DNA from: an uncultured Candidatus Melainabacteria bacterium
Lineage (GTDB): Bacteria > Cyanobacteriota > Vampirovibrionia > Gastranaerophilales > Gastranaerophilaceae
Assembly (NCBI GenBank): GCA_934675685.1
Contig: CAKURL010000002.1
Location: 6,185-70,184, forward strand
Direction: 5' to 3'
Length of the DNA stretch: 64,000 nucleotides
In this document: positions 34,807 through 44,071 of the stretch, piece by piece
Numbering within the stretch: the first letter of the stretch is position 1
Layout: each line of letters opens with the position of its first letter
The notes under the pieces: model-generated
Seen by the model: only the letters and a program-made list of their open reading frames with translations
What the model was told of the DNA's origin: nothing
The model's database searches: none
Program-made: the position numbers and the translations under genes

Positions 34807-36216
34807 ATGAAAGTAACATCACCGCATTTAACAACAAGAATTTCTTCTTTTGTTGAAAAACAAAAGAAAAGAGTAAAATTATATTTCAGAGACAATTTTT
34901 GTTCTGAAGCGCAATTTCGAAATTTTATGGATTCTTCAAAAGGTTATGAAGTGAAGATAGTTGGGCTTCAAAATGGAGATAGAGATTTAGTTGGAACAAA
35001 ATCTTGTTTTACAGATGACAATCTTATGATTAAGACTACAAAAATCTTAGCTCAAAATGGCACAAGTTATAATGAAAGAGTGGAAAGTTATTATCCTAGC
35101 TTGACCAGAGGAGAAGCAAGAGCACACCAAGAAGGCTCAAAATCCACTTTTTTAATTGATTATGGACAAGCTTATGACAAAGGTTTTTCAAATTCTAATG
35201 AATACGTTAAAGAAATTTTTCAAATAATAAATGATGGCGTAAATCCTTCAATTATCCACACAAAAAAATCAGACGAAATGCAAGGTCATTATGAGATTGA
35301 AAAATATGATTTAGGCGACTATCCTTCTGACGTCGATATGATTTCAGAAATCAAAGGAGGAAGAGTTTTCCCGAGCTGCTTTTTATCTAGAATAAGAACA
35401 ACAAAAACAGGACAAAAATGCGAAGAAACATATAACTATAATAAAACGCTGACTCATAAAATCGACGCATTCAGCAAAGTTCAAGACACAACTACAAAAA
35501 GAAGGGCTTATAGAATAACAAAAAGTGACGGCGAAAAAATCTTAGATATAAATAGAAGTTTCACCCAAACCCCTTCTATGTCTATCACAAGGATAAATGA
35601 CAAAAAATATTTTGCATATTTTGACGATTTTTATAAAAAAATCACAATTTTAGATGGCGACAATTTAGCAGGTGTTTTTGATTTAGATAGCGTTTATTTT
35701 GCAAATCAAAAAGAAAAAGGATCGGACAAAGAAAAGCTTTGGAAAATGTTTAAAGCACTTCCTGCGGACGTCTTATTGGATTCTATTGAATATTTAAAAT
35801 CTGTAAAATATTTGCCAAATAAAAGTTATGAAAGCTGCGCTTATGTTACAAGAGGACGAATAAATACTTGCGCGAAGCCTCCTTATTATGTCCACGAATT
35901 AGGCCATCTGGTCACTTTGAACAATGATTTTGATATAGATAAAGATCTTTTAGACACAATTGAAGAAGAGCAAAAGCTTCTAAGAGACAATTTTCCTAAT
36001 CAATATCGCGCTTCTTTTGAATATCTTTCGACCTTGGTTCCGGATAGCTTGGATTATTCTGGGTTAGTCGAAATTTTAGCCGAAACATACCTTATCTTAA
36101 AAGGTTTTGATCAAGCGGACGATATGGGATATAGAGCGCAGATGATTGTGCAATATTTTCCAAAAACTACAGCAAAAATTGCAAAAATGCTTAATGAAAT
36201 TCCAAAAGACAGCTAA
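34807..36216 (+). CDS. Putative HELGH zinc metalloprotease-like protein
   Basis: No named family is recognised. Near the C-terminus the protein has YVHELGHLV (HExxH at residues about 363-367) and, about 55 residues later, GLVEILAETY, whose Glu could be the third zinc ligand as in gluzincins. The first 340 residues are beta-rich and charged (DILDINRSFTQTPS-like strands), without signal peptide or membrane helix, so it looks cytoplasmic or exported by another route. It sits 12 bp after the reductase-like gene and is convergent with yqeK with a one-base gap. Confidence 0.65.
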   Translation: MKVTSPHLTTRISSFVEKQKKRVKLYFRDNFCSEAQFRNFMDSSKGYEVKIVGLQNGDRDLVGTKSCFTDDNLMIKTTKILAQNGTSYNERVESYYPSLTRGEARAHQEGSKSTFLIDYGQAYDKGFSNSNEYVKEIFQIINDGVNPSIIHTKKSDEMQGHYEIEKYDLGDYPSDVDMISEIKGGRVFPSCFLSRIRTTKTGQKCEETYNYNKTLTHKIDAFSKVQDTTTKRRAYRITKSDGEKILDINRSFTQTPSMSITRINDKKYFAYFDDFYKKITILDGDNLAGVFDLDSVYFANQKEKGSDKEKLWKMFKALPADVLLDSIEYLKSVKYLPNKSYESCAYVTRGRINTCAKPPYYVHELGHLVTLNNDFDIDKDLLDTIEEEQKLLRDNFPNQYRASFEYLSTLVPDSLDYSGLVEILAETYLILKGFDQADDMGYRAQMIVQYFPKTTAKIAKMLNEIPKDS

Positions 36217-36217
36217 A

Positions 36218-36826
36218 TTAATCCTCTTTTAAAATGTCCCCCACTTCTTCTAAAAGAAGATTGTAGACATCAATGGTTGATGGGCAAATATAGAGTTTTC
36301 TTTTAACTAAGCTTTTAATGGTTTCTGAAAAGCACCTTAAAAGTGCCAAATTAAGCCCAATTACGCCCTTGTTTTCTTTTAAAAGTTTCCAAATTTTTTG
36401 GGTGTATTTTTCGTCTCTTGTGTTTGGCTCGATTTTGTCTGCAAGAAAGATTATTTTTTCAAAAACAGACATCTTGATGTCGCCTATGGTGTGCTTTCTT
36501 ATGGCGCTTATGATTTCTTCGTCCTCTATTTTAAATTCTTTTTTCACTAAATATGCGCCCACGATTGCATGGAAAGTTTTTGGGTTTTTTAATTCTTTTT
36601 CGTCAAAGCCGGTTTTAATTTCGTCTTTTATTATGCTCAAAAGCCTGTTGTTGTCGATGTTTTTAGCGCAGTCATGCAAAAGCCCTGCTAAATATGCTTT
36701 ATTTTCATCTTGGTTGAACATTTTGGCTAGTTTTTTTGCAGTCTTTGCCACTCCTTGGGAATGGAAAAACCTTTTATCTGATAAATTGATTTTTAGCCAA
36801 TTTTCTATATAATTCTCTGTTTTCAA
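36218..36826 (-). CDS. yqeK: HD-domain hydrolase, YqeK family (Ap4A hydrolase)
   Basis: Symmetrical diadenosine tetraphosphate hydrolase of the HD superfamily. The motif set is visible: RFFHSQGVAKTAKKLA (first His), LAGLLHDCAKN (HD at about residues 50-51), FHAIVGAYL, and AIRKHTIG with ADKIEPNTR. Length 202 residues is normal. The gene overlaps the 3' end of nadD by 53 bp; the start matches the family start, and nadD-yqeK is a conserved pair in many bacteria. Confidence 0.93.
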   Translation of the reverse strand: MKTENYIENWLKINLSDKRFFHSQGVAKTAKKLAKMFNQDENKAYLAGLLHDCAKNIDNNRLLSIIKDEIKTGFDEKELKNPKTFHAIVGAYLVKKEFKIEDEEIISAIRKHTIGDIKMSVFEKIIFLADKIEPNTRDEKYTQKIWKLLKENKGVIGLNLALLRCFSETIKSLVKRKLYICPSTIDVYNLLLEEVGDILKED

Positions 36827-37385
36827 TATATTCCCTTACTTCCTTAGTTGTGAGCCCTGTGATATTTTGGCCTTTTTCTACATAACTTCTTATCATACTA
36901 GATGAAATATCTAAAAAATCTGTTTTAAAAATTTTAAAAGAATAACCTTTTTTGCTGAAATAGTCAAAAGCGCTTTCGTTTATGGTTTGGCCGTTGAATA
37001 AATGCCTTGGGTAGACAAAAAAGTTGATTTTTTCTTTTAAAATATCGGGTTCTTTCCATTGTTCGATTTTGAAAAATTGGTCGTAGCCGATTAAAAAATT
37101 GATTTTTTGGTTATTGTTTTCTTCAAATAATTTTTCGATTGTGCGATATGTGTAGCTTGGAATTTTGAGCTTCGATTCAATGCTTGAGACATTTTCTTCT
37201 TTAAGAGCCAATTTTAGCATATTATATCTATCTTCAAAGCTTGCTAAATCTTCGACTTTGTGGGGAGGAATAAAAGCAGGCACGAAAATAACCCTCGAAA
37301 AGCCAAATTCTTCTTTTGCTTTTCTTGCGATTTCAATATGCCCCAGATGGATTGGGTTGAATGTTCCAAAAAAATAACATATCAT
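36774..37385 (-). CDS. nadD: Nicotinate-nucleotide adenylyltransferase
   Basis: Adenylates nicotinate mononucleotide in NAD synthesis. The nucleotidyltransferase motif GTFNPIHLGH (residues 7-16) and the C-terminal ISSSMIRSYVEKG (SxxxxR) are intact, with IFVPAFIPPHK between. Length 203 is normal. It is first in a nadD-yqeK pair and divergent from rqcH with 32 bp between starts. With nadA (10473-11390) it places two de novo NAD genes in the window. Confidence 0.95.
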   Translation of the reverse strand: MICYFFGTFNPIHLGHIEIARKAKEEFGFSRVIFVPAFIPPHKVEDLASFEDRYNMLKLALKEENVSSIESKLKIPSYTYRTIEKLFEENNNQKINFLIGYDQFFKIEQWKEPDILKEKINFFVYPRHLFNGQTINESAFDYFSKKGYSFKIFKTDFLDISSSMIRSYVEKGQNITGLTTKEVREYIENRELYRKLAKNQFIR

Positions 37386-37417
37386 AATTACTATAATTAT
37401 ATTACAATAATTCTGTT

Positions 37418-39043
37418 ATGTATAATTTTGATTCATTAAGTTTAAAATATTTTTTCGAAGAAAATGAAAATTTCATCAGAAATTCTGTCGTTCAAAAAAT
37501 TCACTTGCCTTCAAGGCACGAAATAATTCTCAACTTGAGAAATATTGAATTTAAAAAGAACGAGAAACTTTATATAAACATTAACCCAAAATATCCTCAT
37601 ATTTGTTTTATAGATGAAAAATCCATGAAATTAAGAAACATAGAAATCCCAAAAGTGCCCCCTATGTTTTGTATGCAATTAAGAAAATATTTAAATGGTT
37701 CAAAAATAAAAGATTTTAAGCTTGTGAAATATGAAAGAATTTTGGAATTATATTTCGACTATTTTGATGAAATTGGCTCTTTAACAAGAATGTGCCTAGC
37801 TTTGGAATTTATGGGCAAGCACTCTAATGTCATTTTATATAATGCTCAAAATAGAATAATAATAGGCTCAATTCATAATGTCTCAAAAGACAAAAGCTCG
37901 ATTAGAGAAATCTATGGCGGAATAAATTATATCTATCCTCCCATGAAAGAAAAATTAGACTTGTTAAACACAAGCTACAGCACTTTTTTTGAAATCGCAA
38001 AAGAAAAAGATGTGAAAAAAATTTCTAGCGAATTTTATTATTTTTCTCAAAATATTTTAAATTCTATTTTTGAAAAAAATCTTTCTCAAGAAGACACTTT
38101 TTCATATTTACAAAACCTTGAAAGCGCAAAAAACCCTGATTTTATTGTTTCTTTTTGGCTGGAAAATAAAGAGAAAGACTTTGAAAAAGTTTCAATAAGC
38201 GCTGCAATTGATAAATATTTTTCTTCTCAAATGTTTTTAGATATTTCTTCTTCGATGAAATCTCGCCTCAAAAATCTTTTAAATAAAGAGATTAAAAAAA
38301 TATCTAAAGTCATCTTAAATTGCCCAAATGAAGAAAAACATCTTCTTTTGAAGAAAAAAGCAGATTATATAATGACTTTTATGTATTCAATTTCTTTGGG
38401 GCAAAAAGAGCTCCTCGTGGAGGATTTAAAAATTGAGCTAGATGAAAATTTAACTCCAAACGAAAATGCTCAAAAATACTATGAACAATATAAAAAAGCA
38501 AAAGGCGCTTTTGAATATTGGGAAAATAGCGCAAAATTAGCAAAAGAAAAGCTCGAATATTTTAATTCTATTCTTTTTAACATCGAAAATTCTTCTAATT
38601 TTGAAGAATTAAATGAAATCATTGAAGAAATGGCGGAGCTTGGGCTTTATAAGAATAACAAAGAAAACCAAGGAAAAAAGAAAAAAGACGAAGAAAAAAT
38701 TCATATTAATAAAATTGAATTTATGGGCTACACGATTTATATTGGAAAAAATAATGTCCAAAACGACTATTTAATCTCGAAAATTGCAAAAAATGAAGAT
38801 TTATGGTTCCATGGGCTCAATTTTCCAAGCGCGCATATTATCTTGAAACTTCCAAAAGGCAAAAATGCACCTCCAAAAGAAGTTTTGGAATATTGCGCAA
38901 AAATCACTAAAGAAAATTCTAAAGCAAAAAATTCTTCTAAAGTTTCTATTATCATGACAAAAAGACAAAACCTCAAAAAGCCGCCAAACACTTATTTAGG
39001 CTATGTCACATATAAAAACGAAACAGAAATCGTGATAGAATAA
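37418..39043 (+). CDS. rqcH: NFACT-family ribosome quality-control protein RqcH
   Basis: Rqc2/RqcH homologues bind obstructed 50S subunits and add C-terminal Ala tails to stalled chains; they were earlier called fibronectin-binding proteins. The N-terminal NFACT-N domain (about 1-220), a coiled-coil middle (about 290-410) and C-terminal NFACT-R domain (about 430-540: GYTIYIGKNNVQNDYLISK, DLWFHGLNFPSAHIILK) are in the correct order. Length 541 is normal. No Shine-Dalgarno is visible before ATG 37418. The decarboxylase gene converges with no gap. Confidence 0.9.
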   Translation: MYNFDSLSLKYFFEENENFIRNSVVQKIHLPSRHEIILNLRNIEFKKNEKLYININPKYPHICFIDEKSMKLRNIEIPKVPPMFCMQLRKYLNGSKIKDFKLVKYERILELYFDYFDEIGSLTRMCLALEFMGKHSNVILYNAQNRIIIGSIHNVSKDKSSIREIYGGINYIYPPMKEKLDLLNTSYSTFFEIAKEKDVKKISSEFYYFSQNILNSIFEKNLSQEDTFSYLQNLESAKNPDFIVSFWLENKEKDFEKVSISAAIDKYFSSQMFLDISSSMKSRLKNLLNKEIKKISKVILNCPNEEKHLLLKKKADYIMTFMYSISLGQKELLVEDLKIELDENLTPNENAQKYYEQYKKAKGAFEYWENSAKLAKEKLEYFNSILFNIENSSNFEELNEIIEEMAELGLYKNNKENQGKKKKDEEKIHINKIEFMGYTIYIGKNNVQNDYLISKIAKNEDLWFHGLNFPSAHIILKLPKGKNAPPKEVLEYCAKITKENSKAKNSSKVSIIMTKRQNLKKPPNTYLGYVTYKNETEIVIE

Positions 39044-40495
39044 TTATTCTTTTATGACTTCAATTTTTTCGCTTTGGAATAAATATGGAATATGTTCTTC
39101 TTTGATTATTTCTCCAGGGAGCAAAATAGAAATCCCAGGAGGGCACAAAGCCACAACTTCGCTTGAAATTCTTCCAATTGCGTCTTTTTTTAAGACATAT
39201 TCTTTTGGGGCAAAATATGCTTCTCTTAAGTTCATAACTATCTCGGGGTCAATCAAAGGCATGATTTTGACATTTTTGGCCTTTGTTTCATATTCTTTTT
39301 GAGAAATTTCTTTTAAGCAATTCAATAAATAATCGAATTCTTCTTTTTTACCCCCGATGTTAGACAAAATCAGAATACCTTCGTCTGAAGCAGATTCGAC
39401 TTCAATTTTATAATCTTTTTCTAAAATCTCTTCTAATTGAAGCCCTGTAAGGTTTTTCATTTTTATAAAAATCTTAGTAATATCGACATCTACTTCATCA
39501 AGCACTTGAAGTTTATCTATTTTTTTTGCTTCTTTTCTAAAATAAGTCGCGTTTTCGATAGCATTTCCCAACATCTTTTGCCCTGTGGGGCTTGATAAAT
39601 TTGCCCTTGCGGCGTCTAAGCTCGTGAGCAAAAGAAGGCTTGGGCTTGTTGTGTGCAAAAGCTTAAGCGCATGTTCAAGTTTGTTTTCATCAAAGCAAGA
39701 ATTTTTTGACAAATGAAGCATAGAAGATTGCACCATTGCTCCTGCTGTCTTGTGGATTGAATGGACAACCGCGTCTGCCCCTAAGTGAAGCGCGCTTGTG
39801 GGTAATTTTTGGTTATAATTCCACAAAGACCCATGGGCTTCATCTACAATTAGCGCTGCTTTATAGTGTTTGCAAATTTGAGAAATTTTCTTTATGTCGG
39901 ATACGACACCTTCGTAAGTCGGATTTGTAATCCAGACGAGTTTTATGTTTCTATTTCTTTTTAGGTTTTCTTCAATTGTTAAAGCGTCTATGTTTCCAAA
40001 GATAGACCAATCACTTAGCTTTTTTGGGATTGCCCAATTCACTTTGGCGCCTGAAATGATAAGCCCGGTCAAGACTGACCTATGGCAGTTTCTTCCGATT
40101 AAAACTTCTTCAAAAGGGTTTGTTATGGCAAAAGCCAAAGCAAGGTTTGCGATTGTAGAACCTCCTGTGACAAAAAAAGTTCTTTTTGCGCCATAAGTCT
40201 TAGCTGCGAGCTCCTGCGCTTCTTTGATTGCCCCTGTTTGAGGGTGCAAGGTTCCAAGGTTATCAAATTCGTCGGTTGTGTCTAAATTTAAGACGTCACT
40301 TCCGATTAAATTTGAAAACTCGGGCAAAATCCCAAGCCCCCTGTTGTGCCCTGGGATATGAAAGCCTGTCATAGGTGTTTTTTTATAGTTTTTCATAGCT
40401 TCCACTAAAGGAGCTTTTGAAGTGAAATTTATTTTATTTAAAATTAGCTCTTTTGCGCTTGTAAAATCTATTTTTTCTAAATCTTTTATTGTCAT
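39044..40495 (-). CDS. Orn/Lys/Arg decarboxylase family protein (fold type I, SpeA/Cad-like)
   Basis: PLP-dependent decarboxylase for a basic amino acid, a first step to polyamines such as agmatine or cadaverine. The family N-terminus (TGFHIPGHNRG), DEAHGSLW and the PLP-lysine region HSIHKTAGAMVQSS are present; the C-terminal domain (LCPPGISILLPGE) is also typical. Substrate specificity cannot be read. I take ATG 40495, eight bases after the deacetylase stop; an ATG at 40525 would overlap that gene and add MILLLCHNFL. About 480 residues matches the short, Gram-positive/cyanobacterial-type enzymes. Confidence 0.9.
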   Translation of the reverse strand: MTIKDLEKIDFTSAKELILNKINFTSKAPLVEAMKNYKKTPMTGFHIPGHNRGLGILPEFSNLIGSDVLNLDTTDEFDNLGTLHPQTGAIKEAQELAAKTYGAKRTFFVTGGSTIANLALAFAITNPFEEVLIGRNCHRSVLTGLIISGAKVNWAIPKKLSDWSIFGNIDALTIEENLKRNRNIKLVWITNPTYEGVVSDIKKISQICKHYKAALIVDEAHGSLWNYNQKLPTSALHLGADAVVHSIHKTAGAMVQSSMLHLSKNSCFDENKLEHALKLLHTTSPSLLLLTSLDAARANLSSPTGQKMLGNAIENATYFRKEAKKIDKLQVLDEVDVDITKIFIKMKNLTGLQLEEILEKDYKIEVESASDEGILILSNIGGKKEEFDYLLNCLKEISQKEYETKAKNVKIMPLIDPEIVMNLREAYFAPKEYVLKKDAIGRISSEVVALCPPGISILLPGEIIKEEHIPYLFQSEKIEVIKE

Positions 40496-40502
40496 AAGAA
40501 AA

Positions 40503-41354
40503 TTATGACATAAAAGTAAAATCATGCCAATTTACGAGATTTATGTTTTCTTTTTCTAACTCTTTTTTGAGGTCTAAATCTAAAAGCGTTTGAAATTCTT
40601 TGAAATTTTTTTTCTTTTTTTCTTCCGTTGTTGGGTGGAGGATAATTTCAGAGTTATTTTTTATTTTTTTAATGCCCTCTAAAATGGTTGTTTTGTCCAT
40701 ATTTGCAGTGTATAAGACCCCTATAAAATTTTCGTTTGTTTTTATATTTTTTCCTTTTAGAGTTTTTTTGTTTATAAAAGAAAAGAAATTTAAAAGTAGA
40801 TTTTTAATGATGTTTGTTAAATATTCTTTTAAATTTTTAATGTGCCAAGGCAAATCTTTTGCAAAATAAAATTCTTCTTTTTGTGTCCTTATTGCTTTTA
40901 TTCCATATTTTTCGCACATTTTAAGAACAAGCTTAAAAATATTTGGAATGCTATGTGTGTGGACATGAGAATTTATATAAGAAATTTCCACCCCTTCTTT
41001 TAAAGCTTTTTCTATTTGGGCACAGAATTCTTCTTCAACTTGGGCTAAAAAATTTTTATTGAAACTTTTAATTAAAAGCCCGATAAAAGAATTTGAAAAA
41101 GTTCCTTTTTCGTCCGTCAAAAGACTTTTTTTCTTGAAAACAAGAGAATTTCCTTCGATTAAATTTAAATGAAGCCCGATATCGAATTTGTTTTTGGAAT
41201 TTTTGATAATACGAATAGCATCTAAAAAGCCTTCCATATTTGTCATAAGGCAAGTGCTTTTTAAAATGTTTTTTTCGAAAGCCAGTTTTATTGCTTCGTT
41301 TGATTGCTTATCTTTTCCAAAATCGTCTGCCGTAATAATTATATTTTTTTTCAT
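40503..41354 (-). CDS. YdjC/ChbG/HpnK-family carbohydrate deacetylase
   Basis: Metal-dependent N-deacetylase fold. The family ligands are visible: ITADDFGKDKQSNEAI at the N-terminus (Asp pair), IGLHLNLIEG, and INSHVHTHSIPNIF (His pair), with ILHPTTEE near the end. Members deacetylate chito-oligosaccharides (ChbG), hopanoid GlcN precursors (HpnK) or undecaprenyl-phosphate amino sugars (NaxD). Here a GT2 polyprenyl-phosphate glycosyltransferase is divergent 61 bp away and an ArnT-like transferase is just beyond, which favours a NaxD-like role in lipid A modification. Length 283 is typical. Confidence 0.87.
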   Translation of the reverse strand: MKKNIIITADDFGKDKQSNEAIKLAFEKNILKSTCLMTNMEGFLDAIRIIKNSKNKFDIGLHLNLIEGNSLVFKKKSLLTDEKGTFSNSFIGLLIKSFNKNFLAQVEEEFCAQIEKALKEGVEISYINSHVHTHSIPNIFKLVLKMCEKYGIKAIRTQKEEFYFAKDLPWHIKNLKEYLTNIIKNLLLNFFSFINKKTLKGKNIKTNENFIGVLYTANMDKTTILEGIKKIKNNSEIILHPTTEEKKKKNFKEFQTLLDLDLKKELEKENINLVNWHDFTFMS

Positions 41355-41415
41355 TTTCGTATTGTAAATTCCTTATAAAAATTATACAATAAAAAGAAGG
41401 AGAACTGGAAAAAAT

Positions 41416-42363
41416 ATGAAACTCGCAATAATTATTCCTGCTTTTAACGAGGAGCTAGCCATAAGAAACACTATGGAGACTATCAACAGTTTGATTGAAA
41501 AATATGTTAGAGAAAATATTATTTCTTCTGATAGCTATTTTTTGATTGTGAATGATGGCTCTAAAGATAAAACTTGGGAAGTTATTCAAGAAACAAAAAA
41601 ATCCATGCCTCGCTTAAAAGCGATTAAATTTTCAAAAAACTTTGGAAACCAAAGCGCAATCGTAGCCGGTTATCAATATGTTCAAAAAGCAGGCTGCGAC
41701 GCTGCTGTCACAATTGACGCTGACCTTCAGCAAGACGAAGAAAAAATAAAAGATTTTGTTCAAGCATATAAAGAAGGCTATGACATTGTGTGCGGAATTA
41801 GGCAAGGGTATCATAATAAATATAGCCTAAAGAGTATTACTTCATCTTTATTTTATAAGCTTATCAATTTTTTAGGAGTGAAGCTTGTTCCAAACCACTC
41901 TGAATATCGCTTAATAAGCAAAAAAGGGCTTGATATCTTGGCTCAGTACCATGAAACAAACATCTTTGTTCGAGGAATGATTTCAGATATCGGCTTAAAA
42001 ACAAAAAATATTGAATATTCAATCAAAAAAAGAGCTCTAGGCGAATCTAAATTTAACTTTGTCTCTTTAACAAGAATGGCGATAGGGGGAATTATCTCTT
42101 TTTCGGCAAGGCCTTTGAGATTTGTGTTTTTTGCCGGAGTTTTTGTTGCTTTTGTGAGCTCTTTATTGGCATTTTTAATGTTAATTCAAATACTTTTTAA
42201 AGCAGACATTTTGTCTCCTTCGATTGCTCCTTATGAAGTTTGGGAAACGTTTATAGCTGCTGTTCAAATCCTTTGCATTGGTATCATTGGAGAATACATT
42301 GGGCAGATTTTGCTTGAAGTCAAAGGCCGCCCCAGATACATTATTGAAGACGAAATTAAATAA
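41416..42363 (+). CDS. GT2 polyprenyl-phosphate glycosyltransferase (ArnC/GtrB/DPM1-like)
   Basis: Transfers a sugar from a nucleotide donor to undecaprenyl phosphate. The GT-A core (about 1-230) shows AIIIPAFNEELAIRNTM, NDGSKDKTWE and TIDADLQQDEEKI (DxD-type metal site), then SEYRLISKKGLDIL. Two C-terminal membrane helices (about 232-260 and 275-305) match the ArnC/GtrB subgroup. Length 315 is normal. A clear GGAGA precedes the start. It is convergent with the ArnT-like gene and divergent from the deacetylase; a perfect A+T-rich 10-bp inverted repeat covers the convergent stop region. Confidence 0.9.
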   Translation: MKLAIIIPAFNEELAIRNTMETINSLIEKYVRENIISSDSYFLIVNDGSKDKTWEVIQETKKSMPRLKAIKFSKNFGNQSAIVAGYQYVQKAGCDAAVTIDADLQQDEEKIKDFVQAYKEGYDIVCGIRQGYHNKYSLKSITSSLFYKLINFLGVKLVPNHSEYRLISKKGLDILAQYHETNIFVRGMISDIGLKTKNIEYSIKKRALGESKFNFVSLTRMAIGGIISFSARPLRFVFFAGVFVAFVSSLLAFLMLIQILFKADILSPSIAPYEVWETFIAAVQILCIGIIGEYIGQILLEVKGRPRYIIEDEIK

Positions 42364-42377
42364 TTTTTAATTTAAAA

Positions 42378-44054
42378 TTATTTGTGGATTAAGATAAATT
42401 TCCTTCCTTCTTGAAGGATTTTGTAGTTTTCTTTGATTTCACCCAGATTTTTGTTTCTTGTGATAATGATATTGTTTTCATCTTTTAAGATGTCTTTTAT
42501 TTCTTCGTTTGAAATGTTGAATTTTACGTTTCTTTGGGCATAATAATTCAAGCTATATTTTAGCCCCGTTTCATAAGTATAAATATTATAATCTTTTTCT
42601 TTTATTATTTTTGAAAATTCCATCAAATCTTTTTGCCCGAAGCGGTAGTCCATTTTCAAAAATTTATGAAAACAAAAACCGCTCAAAAGCGCGATGAGCA
42701 AAGGATATGATAAAAATAAAATCAACCTTTTTTCTTTTTTTATAGCGGTTAAGCTAACTATAGAACAAACTATCGCAATTATTGCTGTTGGATTTTGAAC
42801 AAAAATCAAGTCGCCTTTTAGAGGTTCTTTTAAAAATTGAAACACAATAGGGGCAACAATCGCGCCCAAAAGCAAAACCGAGCTAAAAACCAAACAAGAA
42901 ATTTCAAGCGGTTTTTTGTGGTCTTTGTTTGTTATGTAATTTGCCCAATATGAGCCTAAAACCAAAGCTAAAAATGGATAAATTGGTAAAATATATGTTA
43001 CAAGTTTTGTTTTTGAAGATGTGAAAAATAAGAAAATCACAATCATAAAGATGATAGAAAGCGAAATAAGTTTGTTTTCGTTTGTTAAATTTTCATATTT
43101 TTCAAATTTAAAGCTTTTTAAATCTTTGAAATTTTTTAGCTTTCCAATTTTTTCTATAATAAGCGCAAAGAAGCTATGCGTATATGGAACCATGCCCCAA
43201 AGCAAGACCACAAAATAAAACCAAAAAGGCTCGTCCCTGTGGATTATTTCGCCCCCTAAAAAGCGCGCTATATGGTGCTTTATAATATATTCATTAAAAA
43301 ACAAAGGGTCGTGGATATGGAACATTATAATGTGCCAAGGTAAAACTACGACAAAAAATATAAAAAGCCCCACTAAAAGGTATTTTGGCTTAAAATATTC
43401 TTTTAGTTTTTTTGTGTAAAGCCCCGCAAAAAATGCGCAAGCAAAAGGCAAAAATAGCCCTGGGATTCCTTTTGCAAGAGTCGCTAATGCACAAAACAAA
43501 TAAAAGCCCCACCAAAAATATTTTTTATTTTTTTCTTTCGAAAATAAAGTTGCAACAAAGCAAAAAATAGAAGCAAAAACGCAATTAGCGAGCAAAATAT
43601 CCAAAATTGCAATCTTAGAAAGCATTAAATATTCTACTTCAGTAGCCAGTATTATGCTCGTTGTAAAAGCAAAAACTTTGTTTTTTGTTGCTTTTAAAAT
43701 TCCAAAACACAAAGCAAATATTGAAATTATCGTTTCCAAGACCCCTGGAATTCTCGCTGTAAATTCATTGATTTTTTGAAAAATAAAGAAAGAAATGTTT
43801 TCAAGCCAAAAATAAAGAGGTGGCTTTTCGAAGAAATATTCTCCATTTAAATATAATGTCAAAAAGTCTTTTGTCTGGTGCATTACTTTTGACATGTCGA
43901 CATATCTTGTCTCGTCTAGGTCTAAAAGTTCGTAATTTCCAAGGTTTAAGAAAAATAAAACATAAATGAATAATAAAATTCCAAAAATTCCAAACCCTTT
44001 TTTGTTGTTTTTTATAAAATTAATAACGCTATTCAATTTTTCCCCTAAGTCCAT
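42378..44054 (-). CDS. ArnT-like GT39/GT83 membrane glycosyltransferase
   Basis: Polytopic enzyme that transfers sugar from undecaprenyl phosphate to lipid A or another envelope acceptor on the periplasmic face. The N-terminal signature is present: a first membrane helix (about 18-38), then LGNYELLDLDETRYVDMSKVMHQTKDF with the conserved Asp-Glu in the first periplasmic loop, and YFFEKPPLYFWLE. About 11 hydrophobic segments follow, and a small C-terminal soluble domain (about 475-558). Length 558 is typical of ArnT. Neighbouring GT2 and YdjC-family deacetylase genes complete a plausible amino-sugar pathway. Confidence 0.87.
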   Translation of the reverse strand: MDLGEKLNSVINFIKNNKKGFGIFGILLFIYVLFFLNLGNYELLDLDETRYVDMSKVMHQTKDFLTLYLNGEYFFEKPPLYFWLENISFFIFQKINEFTARIPGVLETIISIFALCFGILKATKNKVFAFTTSIILATEVEYLMLSKIAILDILLANCVFASIFCFVATLFSKEKNKKYFWWGFYLFCALATLAKGIPGLFLPFACAFFAGLYTKKLKEYFKPKYLLVGLFIFFVVVLPWHIIMFHIHDPLFFNEYIIKHHIARFLGGEIIHRDEPFWFYFVVLLWGMVPYTHSFFALIIEKIGKLKNFKDLKSFKFEKYENLTNENKLISLSIIFMIVIFLFFTSSKTKLVTYILPIYPFLALVLGSYWANYITNKDHKKPLEISCLVFSSVLLLGAIVAPIVFQFLKEPLKGDLIFVQNPTAIIAIVCSIVSLTAIKKEKRLILFLSYPLLIALLSGFCFHKFLKMDYRFGQKDLMEFSKIIKEKDYNIYTYETGLKYSLNYYAQRNVKFNISNEEIKDILKDENNIIITRNKNLGEIKENYKILQEGRKFILIHK

Positions 44055-44071
44055 AATGATATAGGCTTATT

